A stretch of 64,000 nucleotides of DNA from Amyelois transitella (Eukaryota > Arthropoda > Insecta > Lepidoptera > Pyralidae), in NCBI RefSeq assembly GCF_032362555.1, contig NC_083506.1:10339501-10403500 (forward strand). Direction: 5' to 3'. Numbering within the stretch: the first letter of the stretch is position 1; each line of letters starts with the position of its first letter. Under the pieces are notes generated by a model. The model saw only the letters and a program-made list of their open reading frames with translations, did not search any database and was not told where the DNA came from. The translations under genes and the position numbers were made by a program. This document shows, piece after piece, positions 39,101-50,210 of this stretch.

Positions 39101-42100
39101 TGCGGTAGACTTCTGCGTCAGTAGAATACCTGATAAATACAACAAGACCATCGCCGAATCCATTAGAAACGAACTTATTGCTATATCGGACGATAGAATC
39201 GTGGATGACGGAGAACTGTTTGTACAACAGATGCCACACCCGGTAAGAAAATAAATAAATTTAATATCTGTATTTAAACCGATGATATAGAATATATTTC
39301 CTTATTTGCTAGTCTAGACTATACTACTACTATACTCATTATACATTGAACTTTCGTTAAAGGTCCTTCGAGCCGGATAAAAAGAGTAAATTTTCGGTGT
39401 TTTTATTTCCGGGTCGCTTTCCCATTTGCGTCCTCAGCCGTTTTACTTCAGTTTCTCATGTCTTTCAATCGAAAATTCAGTATAAGTATTTGAAGATATA
39501 TCGTTCTATAGGTATCAAGTGTAAAACAAATATTACTTTTCGGAACGAATTATCTCAATGTAAATTTTTTTAGAAACATATGGACGAAGCGTCACTCCGT
39601 GCTCACTTGAACGAGTTAGAAGCAAAAGGTATGAACACACGAGGGGTTCTCAGAAAGTTGTTGCAGTGTTACTGTCGAGAGGGGAACTTACAAGCGGCCA
39701 AGCAGATTGCGGAACGGTGCCAGAGAGAAGGGGTGAGTAAAGCCTTTGGAAAGCGGACTTGACAATAAAATATTCAAGTAAAAAATGCCCTCGAATGACT
39801 TATTATATTTCCTTATTTTTCAAATAAAAAAATAAAAAGTTATAGATTTTGCGTTCTCGTCTGTCTCTTTGTCTAATTACACCAATTAGAAAGAGAGAGA
39901 GAGAGAGAGAATGTACGGAAAAATTCAAGGTTTCGTTCCGTAGAGAGAATACCTCATCTGGCATCCGTTTTATATTCCAATTAAAACTTTTAAATAATAT
40001 AATAATTTTCTACAGGTATTCCTATCAGCTGGTATGAAAGCGGCCATCTTTGACTTACACGTGAAGTTAGGAGAGTTGGAACAAGCGGAGATAGCTCTTG
40101 CAGACTTGAACAAAACCACGCCTAACTTCATTCTGGACGAGTACAAGATAATAGATTTGGCGACACTGATGGTTTATAGGAATAAGATTCAACAAGCTAT
40201 TGAATTGATCAACGAACAATCGAAGAAAAGGTAAGATTTTCATATAAACACTTTTTTTTATGAGAGCCAGTAAAATATTGTTTTCTATTTTAACTTGACC
40301 GGAGATGAAATCCAGATCTGAAACATTCTTTTAATATTTTTCCAGGCATGTTGTTGGAGGTCGTGGTATACAAATGAATTGTTGGAGACTGCTAGACGCC
40401 ACCGCAGCCCAAGGTTCGCATATAGAGACGAGAAAAATGTTCGAACTTCTAACCTCATTGCGATATTGTAAGGCCAGTAACGTCATACTGGGGCCACTTA
40501 TAAGAGTACACCTGAAAAAGTAAGTAGTTTTAATTACCTTCGAACAAATCTTAGTTATTAGCTAATTTTTTTTAAGTGTGCTGTGTGGGTACCGTCACCA
40601 AAAAAAAAAAGAATAGTACCCCATTAACTTGCGATTCTTCTTTTAGGCGATGGGCCAGCAACCTGTCACTATGTGAGTCTCAATTATATCATTAAGCCAA
40701 ACAGCTGAACGTGGCCTATCAGTCTTTCAAAATTGTAAAAAAACGAATATAATATCTCTCAATGCGTATGTACCTACTTTCGATACTGTTGGCTCTGTCT
40801 ACAACGTAAGGAATAAAGACGTGAGTATGTATGTAGAGAATGAGGAAGACAAGATTTTTCGCTCACAAAATGAGACAGAAGACATCACAAAAAATATGCT
40901 ATTAAATATCAATTATCAATAAATACTCATAGTGGGCCTATTTATTTATTGCAACTTATTAGCTGATTTAAAGCGGCCATCTTTAATTTTCACGTGAAGT
41001 TAGGAAGGAAATCATTTTTTTTACAGTGGCAACATTCAAGAGGCGGTGAACGAATTCGCGCACATAGCGAAAAAATACAACAGCACGCCGCTGAAACACG
41101 AATTGCTATGCGCCATATTGCGCGCTATGGGCGCTGGTTCAGAAGATAACTTCATAACTAATGAGAAGAATAATGGAAGATTGAATAAACTGGCTCAGAA
41201 TGTGCTGAGTGTTGATCGGCAGGTGCATGGCGCTGGTGATGCGCAGGTAAGAAAATCCTTTTTTTTTTATAGACTTCTCGCTGTTGCCCGCGACTTTGTT
41301 CGCCGTAAAAGCAGCTAGCTTTCATCCCCGCTTTAGACCCCTCCTCTCCCTTTTTTCGCAATAAAAAGTAATCAATGTTCTTACATCAAAATCGGTTCAG
41401 TGGTTAAGGCGTTAAAGCGTAACAATATAGGAAAATAGGTAGCGAAAAAAAAACAGCGTGTGCCAGCTTCTCTTCCCGTGCTGATTGTAAAAGTCAGTCA
41501 AGGGAAATATTAACTTTGTTGTCAGTATTTTGAGGAAAGGCTTATAAACTTGGGATTCTATCTCTTAGGCGATACGCTAGTAACGTGTCACTATTTGAAT
41601 CTTAGGTAATTCTATTATAACGCCATACAGTTAAACGTGGCCTTTCAGTCTTTTCAAGACCGTTGGTTCTGTCTACCTCGTGAGGGATAAGATCGTTATT
41701 ATATGTATGAATTGTTGTTGTGCTAATCTGTCTTTTTTGTGCCTCACCGTAAAGCCTTTGAAATGTTCATGTTGAGTTTAAAGCTAGTTACGTAAATACA
41801 TTTTTCAACGGTCAGTGTTAGTGTAGCGCAGCGAAGTGCTTGCCTTTGGGTCGTAAGATTCCGGGTTCGATCTCCATGTCACGTTATGATTCAGACTTTT
41901 CTGGGTAGGTATACATACACTTCAGTAATAGAAACAGTGGAATGTGTAGAGAGGAGTATTTTTTAAGGGGCCCTCCCTGTGCGATGACTATGAGTGATGA
42001 ATGATGAACATAATGGACAAATCAATTGTTAAAACTATTGTTATATTTTATGTACAAGAAATCGGGTAAGATGGGATACATAAGGAGATTTTTAAAAAAT

Positions 42101-42793
42101 ACTCAAAACATATGTGTTTCTTGTTTTCAGTTAACTCTGATATCAGCATTAGCCGAAGTCGGTTACACGAAGACTTTACGCAAAATGTTCCTAGACCCGA
42201 CCGTGAAATTCCATCCGGACGCACTCCTGCGCCGCTGCGAGAGATTCGCCGACGAGAAGAAAGCGCAAGCGCTTGAAAATATAGCTCAGTGTGTACGCGA
42301 CCTTAGGCATGTCGACGCTGAGGAAATATACGAAATGATACTGAGTATACACCGTGAGTATCGATGCATTTATTTTTTAATTCTATAGTGTGTTGTTGGC
42401 AAAATTTTCCAGTATTGGTTAAAATGTTTATAAGATGATTGTATCCAAATTTCACGATGGCGACACATATCAACGCGCAGGTCAAATCAGTGGGTAAAAG
42501 CGACGCAAAAAAACGCGCATGTCAAATTTCATATTTCTCTTTAGCTTTTGTTGTGTATCTTAAGGTAAGTTCATATCATTAGACTCATTAGCATGTCTTT
42601 ATTTTCAGAACGTGAAGACAACTGCGCCGGCGCACTATCCCTCTTCAACAAGATGCAAGAGGCGGACGTTTTGCCTTCACAGAAGTTTATAAGGAATTTA
42701 TGCGCGCTCCTCAAAGCCAACAATACTCCCATACCATCGGAATTATCAATTTTGATCAGTGAATCTAAAAAATCTGTTGCCAGAGACGTATAA
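33174..42793 (+). CDS. LRPPRC: LRPPRC-like mitochondrial PPR protein, complete, 16 exons
   Basis: Exons: 33174-33298, 33386-33712, 34320-34476, 35165-35274, 35528-35759, 36542-36748, 37092-37305, 37884-38096, 38508-38728, 39066-39242, 39574-39732, 40016-40230, 40346-40519, 41027-41246, 42131-42353, 42609-42793. All introns are GT-AG and phases agree; the 3159 nt give 1052 residues. The N-terminus (MFLTRQCTKIQKCARILACK) is basic, without acids, as for mitochondrial import. Then come helical pentatricopeptide-type repeats, clearest at residues about 150-320 (YNELLRVY, ITTYELILRALGE, FNSLIICQGKAGN, VDTYTAVVRALA) and again at about 400-530 and 990-1040 (ALSLFNKMQEADVLPS). LRPPRC (fly bsf and its paralogue) binds and stabilises mitochondrial mRNAs together with SLIRP. 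The protein is shorter than human LRPPRC (about 1390), so it may be the shorter insect paralogue. Start: first ATG of the targeting peptide, AAAATG context. Confidence 0.85.
34555..34670 (+). repeat. Degenerate 'GGGTAGACAGAG' family repeat in LRPPRC intron 3
   Basis: Fragments in order: 'tttacatacataggta', 'tatcccttaaagacagaact', 'aagactaaatggccacattc' and 'agttgtatgg'. An old, eroded copy. Confidence 0.5.
35850..36000 (+). repeat. 'GGGTAGACAGAG' family repeat in LRPPRC intron 5
   Basis: Starts tacatacatataatcacg, then 'tttgcggggtagaaagagcc', 'ggccacgctcagctgttgg' and 'ttgctagtccatcgcct'. Sense to the gene. The rest of the intron (36000-36350) holds no recognised element. Confidence 0.7.
36370..36520 (-). 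repeat. 'GGGTAGACAGAG' family repeat, antisense, LRPPRC intron 5
   Basis: Reverse-complement order: 'gccgatgggctaacaact', 'catggccaatcagtctttac', 'acgcaggggatatagaagtg'. The repeat ends about 20 bp before the exon 6 acceptor, so it supplies sequence close to the splice site. Confidence 0.7.
36845..37065 (-). repeat. 'GGGTAGACAGAG' family repeat, antisense, LRPPRC intron 6
   Basis: Blocks in reverse complement: gtgcccggcactaatcaaaa, 'ggcgatgggctagcaacctt', 'ggctctgtcttccccgcaag'. It ends about 25 bp before the exon 7 acceptor. Confidence 0.7.
37340..37535. repeat. CAGACAGT-type degenerate tandem repeat in LRPPRC intron 7
   Basis: About 190 bp built from short units such as cagacagtcagacag, ggcagacagt and agtaagaaaggcagacag. 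A further block follows at 37727-37750, beyond the exon-7 copy. Confidence 0.85.
37535..37680 (+). pseudogene. Decayed duplicate of LRPPRC exon 7 inside intron 7
   Basis: Reads like exon 7 from its 'gcttcagaagccgctttaca' region onward, with the same order of blocks: 'cctctagccctggacatgtt', 'tgaagcagc', 'gctggtgctgttacagaact', then 'ggggagaaa' and the start of intron 7. It carries single-base losses (aagccgctta lacks a T; actaagagtatg lacks bases of actctaagagctatg) and a stop (cactaattc where exon 7 reads cactacttc), so it cannot be a working exon. The original donor GGTAGG is changed to aatagg. Confidence 0.85.
37664..37727. repeat. Perfect 64-bp palindrome (32-bp arms, no spacer)
   Basis: Arm 37664-37695 (from gagaaaaataggatgtta to gcttcacg) is followed without gap by its exact reverse complement 37696-37727. 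The left arm is the end of the exon-7 copy plus the start of its intron, so the palindrome arose after that duplication. Confidence 0.95.
38740..38945 (+). repeat. 'GGGTAGACAGAG' family repeat in LRPPRC intron 9
   Basis: Blocks: acaaacaatcatgtctttat, 'ggggtagacggagccagcaa', 'attgagattcaaatagtgac', 'gttgccttttatgagatcca', 'gagatggagtggtcctaata'. Sense orientation, near full length. An open frame running from exon 9 into it is not coding. Confidence 0.75.
40630..40835 (-). repeat. 'GGGTAGACAGAG' family repeat, antisense, LRPPRC intron 13
   Basis: Reverse-complement blocks 'ggcgatgggccagcaacctg', 'gaacgtggcctatcagtctt' and, after about 60 bp of other sequence, 'ctgttggctctgtctacaac'. The copy is split by that insertion. 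Confidence 0.7.
41258..41440 (+). repeat. Retrotransposon-tail repeat in LRPPRC intron 14
   Basis: Starts around tagacttctcgctgttgccc and contains 'atcaaaatcggttcagtgg', then 'gcgttaaagcgtaacaa'. This is the pattern of RTE-type tails and their SINE relatives. Confidence 0.5.
41525..41715 (-). repeat. 'GGGTAGACAGAG' family repeat, antisense, LRPPRC intron 14
   Basis: Reverse-complement blocks: 'gcttataaacttgggattct', 'ggcgatacgctagtaacgtg', 'agaccgttggttctgtctac'. Confidence 0.7.
41815..41960 (+). repeat. tRNA-derived SINE with Pol III B box
   Basis: An A-box-like 'tagtgtagcgcagcgaag' is followed about 35 bp later by gggttcgatctcc, a good match to the tRNA B box (GGTTCGANNCC). The downstream part is not tRNA-like. 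No cloverleaf with intact acceptor stem is evident, so this is not scored as a tRNA gene. Confidence 0.55.
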
Positions 42794-43578
42794 TATCAAC
42801 AGTAATTTGGTTAGCTGTTAGTTGGAAAACGTAATTGATGAAGGATCAAATTTCTGTGATGCTCATAGAGTTATGTGTTGTACAGGCAAAGTTATATAAA
42901 TGTGCATGTTCTCACAATTAATAAAAATATGTATTATTTCAGTAGCACTTTATGTAATAAGACATAAAAAAAATTGTCGTGCTCTGCCGCGGATTTTACC
43001 AATAGTACTAAAATTCTTTTTGACTTCTCGCTATGCTGAGATAATTGTTTGTGCGTTGTGTTATATATTTTTATTATTTTAAATTATAAGAGTAGCTTGT
43101 AGTGACAAAATCTGTGATATTAAATTATTGTATCATTGTCCGTTAATTAAACTTTGTTGACAATTTTATTTTAATTTTAACCCCTGACGAAAAAGTTTGC
43201 CGGTTCTGTGTGTTGCTTTGTAGCTCTCGAACGGATGAACCCGACCCTGATTTAAGCTGTTCGATAGAAATCAATTCATGATGGCCACCGCCAGAAAATA
43301 TCGGATTAGCTTTATTATTTAACCGACTTCAAAAAATGAGGAGGTCCTCAATTCGGTCGTATTTTTAATGTTCCTATGCATGTTTCTTCTTATTGTTCTA
43401 TTTAAGAGCTAAATCTTGTCGGTGGAATTTAGTGGAGAAAGCTCCATTCATCTTTTCTCCGTTTCCATATATTTTGTTACGACTCCCTAAATACATACGG
43501 GCATCAAATAAAAGGGCTATTGATAGAACACTACAAAGTTGTTCCCTGTATATATTAATCTTTTTAAAATACGCAGAG
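42794..43578. other. Convergent 3' spacer between LRPPRC-like gene and IFT74
   Basis: 785 bp tail-to-tail spacer. It contains the LRPPRC poly(A) signal, a repeat scrap at about 43190-43380 (accgacttcaaaaaatgagg, shared with 28876) and presumably the IFT74 3'UTR. No further gene seen. Confidence 0.6.
42920..42925 (+). terminator. Poly(A) signal AATAAA of the LRPPRC-like gene
   Basis: AATAAA 127 bp past the stop codon, the first canonical signal downstream. Confidence 0.5.
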
Positions 43579-46500
43579 TTAATAAGATTTAGAGCTGTCC
43601 AAGTCTTCAATAATCTTTCTGTTCAAGGCCGCTAATACTTCCATCGCCTGCTTCTTGAGGGGTTCGTAATCAGCCTTCAGGGTTATAGAAGCTATATCCT
43701 CTTCCAGCACAGCTTTCCTGCTCTCCAATTGCGCCAACTGCTCTTCTAGACTATTCAATTTTGCATACATTTCATTGCCTTCCAAATTTTCCTGTGGATA
43801 AAATTATTGTTAATAATTGGTAAATCAGAACTAATAATAACTTACTCAAGAATCAAGAATTGAAAATCCCCTATTGACTATATACTATACTATATATTGC
43901 AAGCGAGTACAACGGTCCCACCGTGATATAGGTAGCGCATATAATTAAGGGTTTGTAGAGTCATTGGTTTTTTTATTTATTTTATTTGTTGTTACTCTGA
44001 GTTTGTTTATCACTTGTGTAAAGCAGCTTCCTGGTTTGTGTGCTATTTGATGCATCTTCAAGCCAGGTTGCTAGTGTTAGTCGAGTGATTATATTTACAG
44101 AAATTATTATAACAGATTGTACAATATTTTAAACTCAAATATAAGTCCCTAATAATAGGCACCTATAAAAATTCAGAGGTATTGGATATTCGTAAAAGGC
44201 GAGTAAGGGATATGCTTATAAACTTGGTACTCGTATTTCTCTTGTAGACGATAGGCTAGCAAACTGTCACTATTTGAATCTCAATTCTATCATAAAGCCA
44301 TACAGCTGAACGTGGCTTTTCAATTTTTTTTTGCAGACTGTTGACTCTATCTTTCCCGCAAAGGATATAGACGTGACTGTATGTATGTATAGGATCTTTA
44401 TTTCAGTACTTAAAGAGATGACTACTTGTTATTGGATGTAAGCCATAAACTTATATGAGTACCTGCAATTTCTTGAGTTTGTTAATTGCTTCCAAGACAG
44501 CGCTCTCAGTTGGTGTCAATTTCTCTTTTAAAACTTTCAGCTCCGTTTCCAACTCTTTCTTTCTTTCTTCACCTGTAATTGAATTAAAACTTTATTAGTA
44601 AGTAGTGACTCATCCCGAGTAACATGTATAGATATAAACCTCCCTCAGAAAACCCTTTCCAATATTTCAAACAAGCACAAAATTCGTTCACAACTTTCCG
44701 AGATTACAACTTTATAATACATATATAGGTAGTGATTCTTTATCATGTAATGGGATCCACCAAGTGACTACTTAGTCAAATAAATTTTATTCAAAATTAA
44801 CATTATTGGACTGTAGTACTGGCCTTTCAGTACCTATATGTATTTCAGCGTATAAAAAAACCTAAAGGGAACAGAAAAATTTAAAACATTCTTTTACTGG
44901 TAATCTAATATGCGACAAAGGAAATCTTCAAATTATCATTCTAACCTTCTTCTCTCAATTTTTCTAAGTTGGAAAGTGTGACAAGCTCTTCCTGCATGAC
45001 CCTCGTCTTCTCTGGCAAAGTTTGCAGTTCTGTTGCTAGGCGTTCCCGCGTTGCCTCCACCTGTTATCAAAAGTGAGAATTTTATCGTAAGTTCACCAAA
45101 AATAGGGTTTATTTAGTGAAAATATTTTTTATCGAAAACATAAAAAAAAATTTCTTTACATAAAAACAATATGTAAGAATTTGAAAAAGAAAAACTGTGT
45201 CGTAAGGACAAAGTTATTCACCACTTGAAACAAAAGTTAGTAGAAAAAGTACTGCCGTGTATGTAATGTGTAAAGGCGGCAATAGTGTGCAAGTGAGAGG
45301 TCATGATTTTGGCCGCCATTTAGATTCGTTTCTCTTTTGAAACGGGTTATACAAACCTTTTTCAAATTACTCTGGAACCTTTCATAATCATTGGTAAGAG
45401 TCTCAACAGATCTCTTATTATCATCGTAATTAGAAGTATAGCCTTCTTTTTGTTTCAAATTGTCGATCTCACTTAAATCCATGTCGATATTAGAACTGCT
45501 ATGTTCCAATGCAAATACGACGTCTTTCTCCAACTGATCAATTTTTTCTTGTTCTTTTTTCAAACTTTCCTCATAAGTGGACATGAATGCGTCCATAGTT
45601 TCTTCTCTTTTCTTCAGTTCACGGTATTTCTGATGACGTTCAGAGTTGCCTTCTTCTAAATCCTGCGAATATGATAAGTTTAATTAAGTCCCTCCAAGTG
45701 CTGTGTTGCGAGGATTAGTTTTGTGATTTCCTTGTAACCGGTGATAGTGTAATACATGATTAATGATGATGATAAATGAAAAAACCCTATCCCTCATTAG
45801 ACAAGACCTCTTTCTACATCGTCGGAACCTGACGTTCTCCGTAATCCGCTGTTGTAAGAGGCTACAAGGTATTATCACTTGCACTAGCCCGTGAAACAAG
45901 CTAGGTCATGGTTATAATGGCCATCAGACGGGAACCGTACCGTGTTGCAGGCGGACCCCAGCCCCTGTTTATATCACGAGATAATCTATTGCTGTCCCGT
46001 TTAACATCATAATAAAAAGCTAAACAGCGATAGTGCCATGCTACAAGGGCAGGTTTCATCATAGGCATCATCTCCCGCTGTAACGAACGATTTTTTTTGT
46101 CAAGCTGTGCTATTTTTTCACAGATTATGCTTACTTGTTCAGCCTGTTCAATGAGTTCTTGAACTTTACGGATCTGCTCTTTGATGCTTGCTGCATTGCT
46201 GTCTAAAGATGCTATGGCGGCGTTATCTTCACGAACCTAAAAATAATACGCAGAAATAAGCAGGTTAATAAATGTATGTATTTACCTATATATACGGCGG
46301 CGCAAATCGCATTGATTGTGGTAGCATCAAAGTTCGAGACTTAATGGATTCTAACTCAACGATAATACTAAATACTATTCATAAATAAATTATAAGAAGT
46401 AAGTCGATCCAAGTCGGCCTCATTTTTCCCTCATTGATCAGCCCTTTCCCTCAAAATCAAACCCAGAACATGTGGCCAGTGACATGTGGTTCATAGGTAA

Positions 46501-49500
46501 TAAAGAGAACGCAACGAATGACAATTCAAATTGACGACAAAAAAATCAAAGCCAATGACTTGCTTGAACCAATAATTTCTCCCTCTCCTCTTGCGGGTTC
46601 AGTTTGTTGTTCAGCTCGTTCCTCAGGTTGTCACGCTTCTCCTCAGTTGTTGCCAGACGACGATGCAGCTCCAAAAGATGGACTTTTATCTGAAACATTT
46701 ATTATTACATTTTTAACCACCTTGAAAAAAGATGGTTCTCAGTTTGTACTGTTTGTGAGTATGTATGTATGTATATGGCCGCGATTATCTCGCTAAATCA
46801 ATTTGATGAGGTTTTAAAGGAAAGTGTTTGTTACAATTAGGAAAAGGTTTTAGAAATTTAATCGACTTCATAAAAGGTGGATATCGATTGGAGGCTGTTC
46901 TCTTTTCTACTAAGATTATTTGTATATTTTTTTATTTACCACTGTTTCTAATTTATCTTTTGTGGATGTAAGTCAAGTTAGTACATACACTATGTTGTTT
47001 TGAATATTTCGGCTTCAAATGTCAGTTATAGATTATCTTAATTTCTTCAATGCTGTGTTGTTTTGAGTTGTGAACAAAAGCCAAAAAATAGTAGTATTTC
47101 TTCTTAACTTCATGCTAATATACTTAAGTTAAATTACCTGTGATCCAGAAATCTCCTTGCTAAACTCCTCCTTCTCCCTGTTCAGATGATCCACTTGATT
47201 CCTGGCCTGCTCCACGTCTTCTCTCAAAGCCGCTGCTGTAGCTTTTAGTTCGTTAAACTGATCTTTTTGTTCTGGTGTCATTTCTGATAGTATTTTGGAT
47301 ATTGTTGATTGTTCCTGGAGTGGAAAAGGTTTTTTTTTACATATATAAGTATAAATTTATGTATCTACATGCCTAAAAAATATATGTCTAGACTTAGACT
47401 AAGGAGAAATTTAGTACAAGGGCACTATTTATTTCTAGAGAAATTCCTTTCGAAAGGCCCTATTTTTTTCTTTAAAAACGTATCTATGTCCTTTGCTTAG
47501 ATACAGCTCAAATTTGTAAACCATATCTTCTTTTCTTAATGCACGACAGAATCAGATTGTGCCTAGCACTTTATAATCACTACGTCTTCTAGAGAAATCA
47601 TTATGGCGCACTGAACTGATTAATCTAGTGCAACTAAGTTACTGAGGCCAGCCGGGTATCTAAAACCCTCTTTAATAAGGCCGAGAATAATGAAGTACCT
47701 AAACAACAGTTTGTAAGAAAGAATACCTTATCCATCTGTTCCCTCAGTTGCCTCAATTGGTTCTCCTTCCTCTGCTTTTCCAGGAACACCGCTTCCACCT
47801 CTTCCTGAAGTTTCCTATTACTAGCTTCCAATTCCCTGGTTTGTTCGTCCACTGACTGTTTTGACGCTTCGCCGTTGGCGATGCGAATAGCTGTGTTGTA
47901 GTCAGCTAAACGACCTTGCAGATCTGAAATAATTTGCCAATTTTCATGATTATCATTTATTGAACACATTACATGATATAATTTACAAGTAACTACTTTT
48001 ATTTTCAGTTCCTTCCTTCAAACACACTCAAGACTCTTTAAAGGCCACGTTTTATTTTGGCTATTATGGAAGTAAGTTTCAGAGTTAGTGACAGGATGCT
48101 TGCCCATCCTTAGTTTATAAGTATTCCCTTAATTGACTTATCTCTTATCAGCTGATATATCGTTACATTTTATTACCAGTCAATTCTTGAGCCAATTCCC
48201 TAACCCGCTTCTCGTAATGTTTCTTCGCCGACCTCTCCCTTTCCCCCGCATCTGCCTTCTCATTAAGTCTCGCTATTTCTGCCTTCATCTCTCTAATCTT
48301 GACCTGCATGACCTCCTCCCAGTACCTCTTATCTTGGAGCTGCCGAGTACGGAATCCTCGGGCTGTGCCAGTACGTAACCCTGATATGCCTTGTTGGGTT
48401 ATTGGTCTGTCGATCTGAAACGTTAAGGAAAGGTCACCCTGAACATACCTTAATGTGCGCATTATTGTCTCGTATTCATTCCTCACAGGCTAGATAAAAA
48501 GGTGTCAGAGCTGTTGATAGACCTGTCACTTTTAATAAAAATTAAGCTCATTCTCTTGTTATCTATTATAATTATGCTATAAGAAAATGAATTGACAAAT
48601 ATAATTTTATCTCTTCTGAAAAGAGCAAAATCACGGGCTGAATTTTTTGACACTGAGTGCAGTGCTCTTTTAAAAGATCTCAACACCGTGCAAACTGATT
48701 TTTTTGTAAACTACCGTACTACTTACCATAGAGAAGCCAGTCATTGCTGTCTGCTGCCGGCTAGCAGTAGGCGGTGCTGGGCCGAACCCAGCCGTGGACA
48801 GCCGAGAAGCTGTGCCCCCGCGGTACGCTGAAGTCGGTCTCATGTTGCCGTTTCTGAATTCAAAAGAAGTATGGCTAATCTCTCAATTTGATCAAGTATT
48901 CTCCACAAACCTTTACCGACAAAATATAGATGTAATTTCTGTGCTTACCAATATTAAAGATAGGTACAGTCAACGGCAAAGAAAAAGATCCATGTGCATT
49001 ACATGTAAATTCGAAGGGTAAGGTATCTTTTTAATAGACAAGTACACCTACACCAACGGCGGCATTCAGTAGAACAGATTTCGGATCGTTTCGGCTATCA
49101 GATAACCGAGATCCGAAAATAGAAACTATTTTGCATTGCAAAAAGCACTTATAAGTAGCTGTAAGTAAATCAACTAAAAGTAAGAATAATTTAATCGATA
49201 GTATCGTGAAGAAATATCAAACCAGTAAAAAACCAGTGATGCGATAAGTTGTAACCATTGGCAAAAACACAATGAACAAATTCTCACACTTTTCACACTA
49301 CATAGGTATCCACTCCAGTCCATAAGCCGGTGCTGATGGCTATTCATTGAATACACTCGCTTCATTACACTACATCCCACTATTTATATGAGGTCACAGT
49401 ATGATATTTCAGCATAATTTGAAGCACAACTATCTTTAAGTGCTAGAAATACCTACCTACCTAGACACAGCAGAACTACTATTGGTGTATTCGCGAAATC

Positions 49501-49573
49501 CCCTTCTCGAGACTGGCCTGTCCGCCCGCCTCACCCCGCTGCCCACGTGTGCTACGTCCTCGGAAAAATCCAT
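43579..49573 (-). CDS. IFT74: Intraflagellar transport protein IFT74, complete, 11 exons
   Basis: Core IFT-B subunit that pairs with IFT81 to carry tubulin into cilia. Exons in transcript order: 49461-49573, 48727-48853, 48177-48414, 47727-47923, 47138-47314, 46564-46689, 46135-46236, 45357-45662, 44946-45060, 44463-44572, 43579-43791. Phases agree throughout; 1824 nt give 607 residues (human IFT74 has 600). Residues 1-80 are basic and disordered (RPTSAYRGGTASRLSTAGFG). The family signature follows at 83-99 (RPITQQGISGLRTGTAR) and QLQDKRYWEE. The rest is a long heptad coiled coil, with QGRLADYN, MTPEQKDQ, EEREKLLVQ, KYRELKKREETMDAF and ADYEPLKKQ near the end, each matching IFT74. One intron uses a GC donor. 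In insects cilia are limited mainly to sensory neurons and sperm, so expression there is expected. Confidence 0.95.
44190..44400 (-). repeat. 'GGGTAGACAGAG' family repeat in IFT74 intron 10
   Basis: Plus-strand text reads gtaaaaggcgagtaagggat, 'gataggctagcaaactgtca', 'tgaacgtggcttttcaattt', 'ggatatagacgtgactgta'. Near full length; relative to IFT74 transcription it lies in sense. Confidence 0.7.
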
Positions 49574-49663
49574 ATTAAACAAGTATTTTTCACTTTTAAT
49601 ATGGGTCAAGAATAACACAAACTATACGTTTTACTGCCCACGTTCACGCAATGTTTACAGCCT

Positions 49664-49677
49664 GTTGCCATGGTGAT
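49664..49677. promoter_or_regulatory. Candidate RFX X-box upstream of IFT74
   Basis: GTTGCCATGGTGAT, an imperfect inverted repeat with one perfect RFX half site (GTTGCC) and a 2-bp AT spacer, lies 91 bp upstream of the IFT74 start. RFX factors drive ciliary genes in animals through X-boxes (consensus GTTGCCATGGCAAC), usually within about 150 bp of the start codon. The second half site is degenerate. Confidence 0.55.
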
Positions 49678-50146
49678 GATACCAAGGTGCAGAGGTGACG
49701 TGTCAATACCAGTAGGTGCCTACTGAATAATATAATAAAAGGTAAGCCGAAAGTAAGTTTATTTGTTTGTTTGTGCGTTACCTCTTCGGGTTTATCTACT
49801 GAACCAATCTTCTTAAAATTTTGAATATATGTAATAAAATAAATCAAGAGTCTGGAGAAGGATAGGGTCTTTCATCCCGATAAAAACTATAATAATTCCC
49901 GTGGGATTTAAGAAAAACCTGATTCCTTTACTGTTCTATTTAGTGGACCAAACTCAATAGATGATGCACGATTGAGAGGTAGTCTTACTTTATTCGTTAT
50001 TGTAAGTTTAAAAGGTTCATTTACTATTAAAATAACCCTCATGAAGACAAAAATTCGTCATTAACATAACAAAAATATTCATTGCTAGAATAGTGTAGAT
50101 AACGGGAAATTTATAAGTAGTACGCATAGTTTCAAAAGGCTCCGAG

Positions 50147-50154
50147 TATATAAA
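50147..50154 (+). promoter_or_regulatory. TATA box of the S28 peptidase gene
   Basis: TATATAAA, 57 bp before the ATG. An initiator-like ATCATTG lies 34 bp downstream (50181), the usual TATA-to-start distance. Confidence 0.65.
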
Positions 50155-50210
50155 CGTAAAACGCTGCACAAACGTTTAATATCATTGATTTATTATTAAC
50201 AAATAATATA

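Larger units (their letters stand above)
49574..50210. other. Divergent intergenic region between IFT74 and the S28 peptidase
   Basis: 637 bp head-to-head spacer with the X-box near the IFT74 side and a TATA box near the peptidase side. No gene. IFT74 lacks an obvious TATA box. Confidence 0.6.

Noticed and set aside
41815-41875. tRNA gene
   Set aside because: A B box and an A-box-like segment are present, but no cloverleaf with paired acceptor stem could be drawn; scored as a tRNA-derived SINE.
46518-46796. 92-codon plus-strand frame
   Set aside because: It is the antisense shadow of IFT74 exon 46564-46689 and a following repeat scrap.
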